A stretch of DNA of 64,000 nucleotides from Polytrichum commune (taxonomy: Eukaryota > Streptophyta > Polytrichopsida > Polytrichales > Polytrichaceae), in NCBI GenBank assembly GCA_950295325.1, contig OX485806.1:40052001-40116000 (forward strand). Direction: 5' to 3'. The notes below the pieces were generated by a model. The model did not search any database, was not told the DNA's origin, and worked only from the letters and a program-made list of their open reading frames with translations. Positions 58,831-64,000 of the stretch are shown here, piece after piece. Both the position numbers and the translations under genes were made by a program. How positions within the stretch are numbered: the first letter of the stretch is position 1; each line of letters starts with the position of its first letter.

Positions 58831-60808
58831 TATCTTATATTTGAGGCGTATGCTAGGTTACACTAATGATCACAACTTCGTCATCAGTGTCATCTTACGA
58901 CACTTGGTGGTCAAGTGTGCTTACTAACATCTTGGCATGAGTATGTTCAATAATGTTATGAGGTGTATGTCTATGTCACACAATGGTCTAAAAATTACCT
59001 AAAGTGTACACAAATGACACTTGGCATTGGTATGCTCAAGAGTATCTTCCTCTTGGATACTACAATGACTTGCCTTTATTATCCTCAATAATATCTTCCA
59101 CTTGCATACCAAAATGCAAGACTATCATCTCAAGTGTCCTAATGCACTATGCTAAATGTCATAATGTGAATCAATTTTCACTTGAAAGAGTTACTTATGT
59201 TCGTAAATAATACCATATTGGTAATCAATGGACGTGATGCGTTGAGACCTTTAGGCATCTAGTTTACTAGGCCCTTCACAAACAATATATGTGACACTAA
59301 ACACCACAAACAATTTAGTGTTGGGTGGATAATGCCATTGAGCTCATGTCATAGGGTCAAATATTAATCTCCAAACATTTACAAAGCTCCACACATCAGT
59401 GTTGACAATCACAAATGCAAGACTAAACATTATCACCTCAATCTTGCATTGTTCTATCGATGTGTGTGTCCACTTAATCAGGAAACTCGCAACATAGAGT
59501 TTCAAGAATCTCTTCTTATATTCTTCAAAAGGACACTCCAATTTACTAGCTATATACCACTAGCACCAGCGTGAGGATCATCTCATCAATTCTTAACAAA
59601 CAATTTGAGCAAATTCAAATTGTGTGTCCCAAACCAACAATGACGAAGTCCGATTAGTGTATTTGCAATAGAGAACACCGCTTATTGGCTCAATTTATTG
59701 ACTCTCATGACTTTCCCAAATTTGACATGCAAGAAAAGAAATAATAAAACAATTCCCTTCATCCCCCCCCCCCTCACTATTGAAGCGGTTTCACACCTGA
59801 CCTTGGAGGCAAAAAATCCGTATGAGTGTATCTTGTAGTACATCTTGTGACCTTTGCAATGAGATCCCACTCATCAAAATCCATCAAGGTGTTTGCCACC
59901 GGTGAGATCCCAAAGTATAGCTAACGAAACTAGAATAATCATTAGGTGCTCAATGTTCATATGCCCATGCCTACCTCAACTTTCCAGTCTATAATGCATA
60001 GTCCACATTACATCCACAATCATGAATTGCCAATTGGATGACATCATTCTTGGTTTCATTAAATTTCCAAAATAAAAAATGATGTGGAACAATAAGATAT
60101 GCACGAGTTATTCAATATATTTTCTTAATTGAACACCTAAATTTGATTAGCGTGGCATACAATGAGGATCAAAGAACAAACACAATGAAGACACATGTCT
60201 AAAAGCGACAGGACTACGTCTTCACACTTTATTAAACTACTCCACACTCAACAGTGAACACAATTAGAAGGACCTCTATATTTTGTTAAGAAAAAGAATA
60301 ACAAGCATACACTTCTAATAGCAATATTTATGTCAAAAGTGGTCCGATTTTTGTGGTTGAAGGTAGGTAGGTAGGTGGGGGCAAACCACAACCACCACCA
60401 CTCAAGTACCTAGTTGTGTGTAAGTTCTAAACGGCATTTTGGAACCCAAAAGATTGGTATGTTGCCAAATGCTTGGCATTCGGTGTCGTCATGCATATGA
60501 TGCGGTGGATGCTAGTACTTATAATGCCCGGTTAAAAAGTGAACAATGATCTGCTTCCAAATGAGAAAACACAAGGGAAAAAGTGAGTCCAGCTATACAC
60601 AAACGCTTTTATAAATGGAACTCTCATCATTTTCCTCTGCCAATTCATCTTTCCGTGGAGCAAAAGGTCTTCATATACATACACATATATAAGCTCACGC
60701 CCTAAATACAGCACGGTCTAAAGACCAGGACCTGGAATTGGAAGTGGGTAGGTAAGGTAGATGGGCCTTCAGTTAAATGGTCACTTGTTCCGATTCAATG
60801 GGATTTTA
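58831..60808. other. Intergenic, no gene recognised
   Basis: A C run of 11 at 59,763-59,773 and a (gtag)n tract near 60,361. Short frames only. Confidence 0.45.
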
Positions 60809-61305
60809 GGGCCACTTCACACATGAGCTAAGAGCCGTGACCATGAAATTGGGAGAGCCTAAAAGAAAGTGACCAAAGGCCGTCCCAAGACACTTCCAAA
60901 ATCATCTAGTGTGGTCACTGAACCTCAAGTGTAGTGTGAAGCCATATGTGACCGGGCCCTCAGTTAAATGTTATTTCAATGAATGTCTATTCATACGGGC
61001 GCTCACACATGAAAAAGTAAAATAAACTAATGGTTGTGAGCATTCGGAGTGCCATGGTCTCCCGGTTTTGTGTGAGGTGTCCTTTAAGAGGTAGTTTTTG
61101 AAAATAATCCAAGTGACCATGAACATGATCCATTCGATGCCATGTAGGAATTCATGTAGACTTTACATCCATCTTGCATCCACTTACTCGGTTGGTCCCT
61201 CAAGCGTAGTGTGAAATGAACTTGGACCGGCTCCGCCTTTTCCACCAATGAGAGTGCTTGAAGTGTAATGGTCACGGGCTCTCAGTGTCTTGTGTGAAGT
61301 GGCCT
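60809..61305. mobile_element. MITE-like element with GGCCACTTCACACA ends, possibly composite
   Basis: The left end GGGCCACTTCACACATGAG and the inverse right end GGCCACTTCACACAAGA match, and both continue to AGAGCC-GTGACCAT. The left flank is TTA, the right TCA. An internal gggcccggtcacatatggcttcacactac block (inverse, ending near 60,957) could be the end of a shorter nested copy; GGGCC-TCAGTTAAATG occurs at about 60,764 and 60,953. Confidence 0.6.
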
Positions 61306-61356
61306 TCAATGGAATAAAGGACAAAACGTAGATGGAATATGGTGGGGTGGTGTTTG

Positions 61357-61440
61357 GATGTGTTAACCAACTATTGTTAATTCAAGTGTTTAATGTTTCT
61401 ATGTGTCGACCAACTATTGCTATTTCAAGTGTTTAGTGGA
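61357..61440. repeat. Two direct copies of a 42-bp unit
   Basis: Units gtgttaaccaactattgtta and gtgtcgaccaactattgcta, both followed by ttcaagtgttta. Confidence 0.8.
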
Positions 61441-61454
61441 CGCATGGAAGTCTA

Positions 61455-61602
61455 GTAGCCCAAGGCCATGATCCTCTACATTCTCATAGGTCAACAGAAT
61501 GCGGTTGTTTGCTTGCTTTTGCTTACCTACATGAGAACTCCTCCAACCCATTTTGATCTAGAATCTAGCTAGTGGGCGAGCGGCCTACATGGAAACTCAA
61601 CC
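61455..61602 (+). mobile_element. Partial copy of the 8.4 kb MITE
   Basis: It matches 8,623-8,765, including the terminal CTACATGGAAACTCA; TAA follows the end. The left half is missing. Confidence 0.75.
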
Positions 61603-62999
61603 TAAGCCCGCTTTTCCTAGGATACAAAACATGCACTTAGTACAAGATGGTTAGCAAATCCGAATCGAGGCCGTAGCCACTTTCCTCGTAATTTTTAGAG
61701 TTCATAGGATTGTCTTATTCATCGTGAAAGTGGAGATCTCATGCTCATTAATTGGTTATGTATGTCTCCAATTATGTTGAATATTGAGCTTAGAAGGGTT
61801 TTCATATTCTTTAGCACATAGCCTGGCAATAATATGTGTTCTTGAAGCCACACCTAACCACATACCACTCGAATATAGGTAAGTCTATCATAGCTCTCAC
61901 AACAAAAGATGGTACAAGACGTGATAGATAGATATAATTGCCAGGTCCTTATGGACCAAACATGAGTGAAGAGTCCTGAGTCTTTGCCTACGGGCTACTA
62001 CAATACATGTACATATGTTATTGGAGATGGATAGACATATTTTAGCTCTGAGTCCTTCAACGGAGTTTTGTTTCTTCTATGTATGTTGTGGGACCAAAGG
62101 AATTTCAGTTCATGAGAAATCTACATGGTGTCCTACATGGTAGCAAGCGGATAACATTTTATGGTCTACCGGGTATTGCATTAGGCTTATCAAAAAGAGG
62201 TGGGTTTGACGCATAATTAGGGGACATGGCAAGTAGTTAAATTACCATTGGCTTCTAGATTGTTGTATTTCCATGGTGGGGTTTGTAGTACCCACTTTTT
62301 TGGACTATCCATAAAATAAGTTGCAGTCTCAACATGGCCTAATTTCACTTTACACTAACCTTAAGGGCCCATATGTTGTAAGATTGGATTTCTATTTCCC
62401 ACTGTACAACATTTCGGTGATTTCCAAAGACCCTTGGTTTGTCATGGTCACAACTCTTGGTCTGTGTGTAAAACAGCCCAAGTACTTTATTACTTTTGGC
62501 ATAACATTATCATTCTCTTGAGTGAGGATGCCACATGTCATGTAGTGGCCGGTTGGAACATGTGAGGAAACTAATGTGACATGAAATATGAAAATTGTGC
62601 AAGCAAAATGCTTAATCAACTTGAAAGGCACTAGACGTGTCATATCATTCAACCCAATGGGGTTCTCCTTATAAAGCCACCTTTTTTTGGGGGGGGGGGT
62701 GAGGGTATTGGCGTTCCATTAGGAAACGTAACGCAATAAATAAAGCTTCCTATTTAATGTTCAAAGTAAACTATAAGGCAATTCACTTTGAGAATATACT
62801 AAGTTTAATTCAATAAATATTCATCAAATATGTGAAATATCCCATGAACGTGCACATTACTCCATAGAAAGCTCTAGAAAAATATCCCTTTTATCTTAGG
62901 TGGTTCATGTCTTTGCAAGGGAGTGGCTGGAGGTGGAGAAGGTTGTCGAAGTTGTCAAAAATCTCCTTGTTGCTATGTGAGTCTTCTTCTACATACAAG
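61603..62999. other. Intergenic, no gene recognised
   Basis: A G run of 11 at 62,689-62,699. Short frames only. Confidence 0.45.
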
Positions 63000-63232
63000 G
63001 AGGGTGACCAATCGCTAGTTATAAATGAGCCAATTGAGTTTGAGAAATAATCGGTTGGAGTTCAAGACTTCGGGAAATTAGTGATCGTTTTAGAGGAATT
63101 TAGAGAATATACCTCACATTAACAAAGAAAAACTGAAAGATATCAACACGTAACCGGTTGGACTTGGAAACACTAGGATCTTGACCAATTATGCCCAAAA
63201 ATCTCCCCAGACACTGACTAGAACCCTCATCC
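63000..63232 (-). repeat. Family C, inverse copy
   Basis: On the minus strand it reads gtcagtgtctggggagattt, cctagtgtttccaagtcc, ttcctctaaaacgatc and tcttgaactccaacc. It contains one AACCGGTT. Confidence 0.8.
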
Positions 63233-63639
63233 CACAAATTAGCCCATTTGAGTTAAAAGCTAGGAATATGCATGCCATGCAATTCATCAAAGATTGCATT
63301 ACGTGGAATCAAATACAAAATTGGATGCATTGTTTTTGATGATGGGTAAGAGCATGATCACGTGTTATAAACCAAATGTTAACACAAAGGGGTGATACAT
63401 TAGGTAACATAAGCTTAGAGGGGAGTAGTAATGTCCCACACGTTCACTCTACATGAGCTTCATAAACCGTGGATCCGTGACCAAATCTAATATCTTACAA
63501 TACACAGGGTTGTACATAGAAATAGTTGAAGTTAAGATTCTACATAACATTAATCAGTTGACTTTGTACGTTGGGTGGGGCCGGAAATAAGCCAAATTCT
63601 ATTAAAAATAACAGCCTTGTACTAGAATATTGTGATCGG

Positions 63640-63840
63640 AAGAAAAACCATTTAGTAAGTGACAATAATTGCAACCTTGTAAATCTATGATGCCCAATGT
63701 TTTTTTACAAGGAATGACAAATGATGTTAGGTTTACATGTAGTGTTGGTGACGGTACATGGACAATCTACAATTATTATTGAGCAAGACAAAATAGAATT
63801 GGTGAAACTAAATACACTATTTTGTGTAGCACGATCTCTT
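63640..63840 (-). repeat. Dispersed MITE-like family A, copy 3
   Basis: It matches copies 1 and 2 over about 200 bp (tgtcttgctcaataataattg, cattccttgtaa, tgtcacttactaa) with a decayed terminal palindrome. After it, to the window end, only short frames are seen; the last bases form the small palindrome CTAGGGTGcaaCACCCTAG. Confidence 0.8.
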
Positions 63841-64000
63841 TTGTAAAACTCCAAGTTGACATTTGGTATCAAAAACCTACAATAGACCCATCTATGCATT
63901 TGCCTCCACAACTGAACAATACCGGTCATTTTGTAAAAGACCCCACGTAAATGAAACATGATGCTCCCCTAATTCCCAGTTCTAGGGTGCAACACCCTAG

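Noticed and set aside
57866-63232. One 5.4 kb transposon between two family C copies
   Set aside because: No target duplication and no transposase between them; kept only as a possible pairing.

Overview
The window looks like nuclear DNA of a land plant, more likely a bryophyte or other non-seed plant than a flowering plant. The evidence is a twelve-exon GPAT9-type acyltransferase gene, a single-exon plant-type GT14 glycosyltransferase gene, and a background of plant-style PIF/Harbinger, hAT-like, Tigger-like and LINE remains. The exact lineage is inference. Only two genes look intact; most of the rest is A+T-rich, repeat-derived DNA. No CRISPR array, operon, rRNA gene or convincing full-length tRNA gene was seen, and no LTR element was recognised.

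Layout. 1.3-6.4 kb: a decayed LINE split by a 2.1 kb hAT-like element with clear 8-bp target duplications; a 497-bp deletion derivative of that element lies in opposite orientation at 45.1 kb. 8.4-15.1 kb: small inverted-repeat elements, a long hairpin (12.4 kb) and a Tigger/pogo-like transposase relic (13.1-14.3 kb). 15.2-19.5 kb: a more G+C-rich gene island with the GT14 gene (17,462-18,715), two short retroposed fragments upstream and three tandem repeat units directly after its stop codon. 21.5-26.5 kb: three PIF/Harbinger-type non-autonomous elements with TTA duplications. 29.1-29.6 kb: a tandem pair of SMC4 Walker A exon fragments. 29,662-36,071: a complete-length 6.4 kb PIF/Harbinger element with TIRs, TAA duplication, a DDE transposase relic and an opposing Myb/SANT-type ORF1 relic. 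37.5-37.8 kb: nested inverted repeats including a perfect 78-bp palindrome. 38.8-42.5 kb: a LINE RT fragment, a DUF7869-like fragment and a broken medium-chain reductase pseudogene. 45.9-53.8 kb: GPAT9 (47,197-52,222), flanked on both sides by copies of one dispersed repeat and preceded by a 350-420 bp tandem duplication. 54.5-64 kb: repeat families with long inverted terminal regions, MITE-like elements and simple repeats.

Functionally, GPAT9 (ER glycerolipid synthesis) and the GT14 protein (Golgi glycosylation) are unrelated neighbours; nothing suggests a shared pathway. The main biological interest is transposon history: a PIF/Harbinger element beside several MITEs with related termini, nested insertions with readable target duplications, an unusual palindrome cluster, and repeats abutting both intact genes. 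I did not find a clearly new functional system. The least explained items are the 196-codon ORF inside the hAT-like element, the CAATAGTCTT-like motif array in the PIF/Harbinger element, and the AACCGGTT palindrome cluster.
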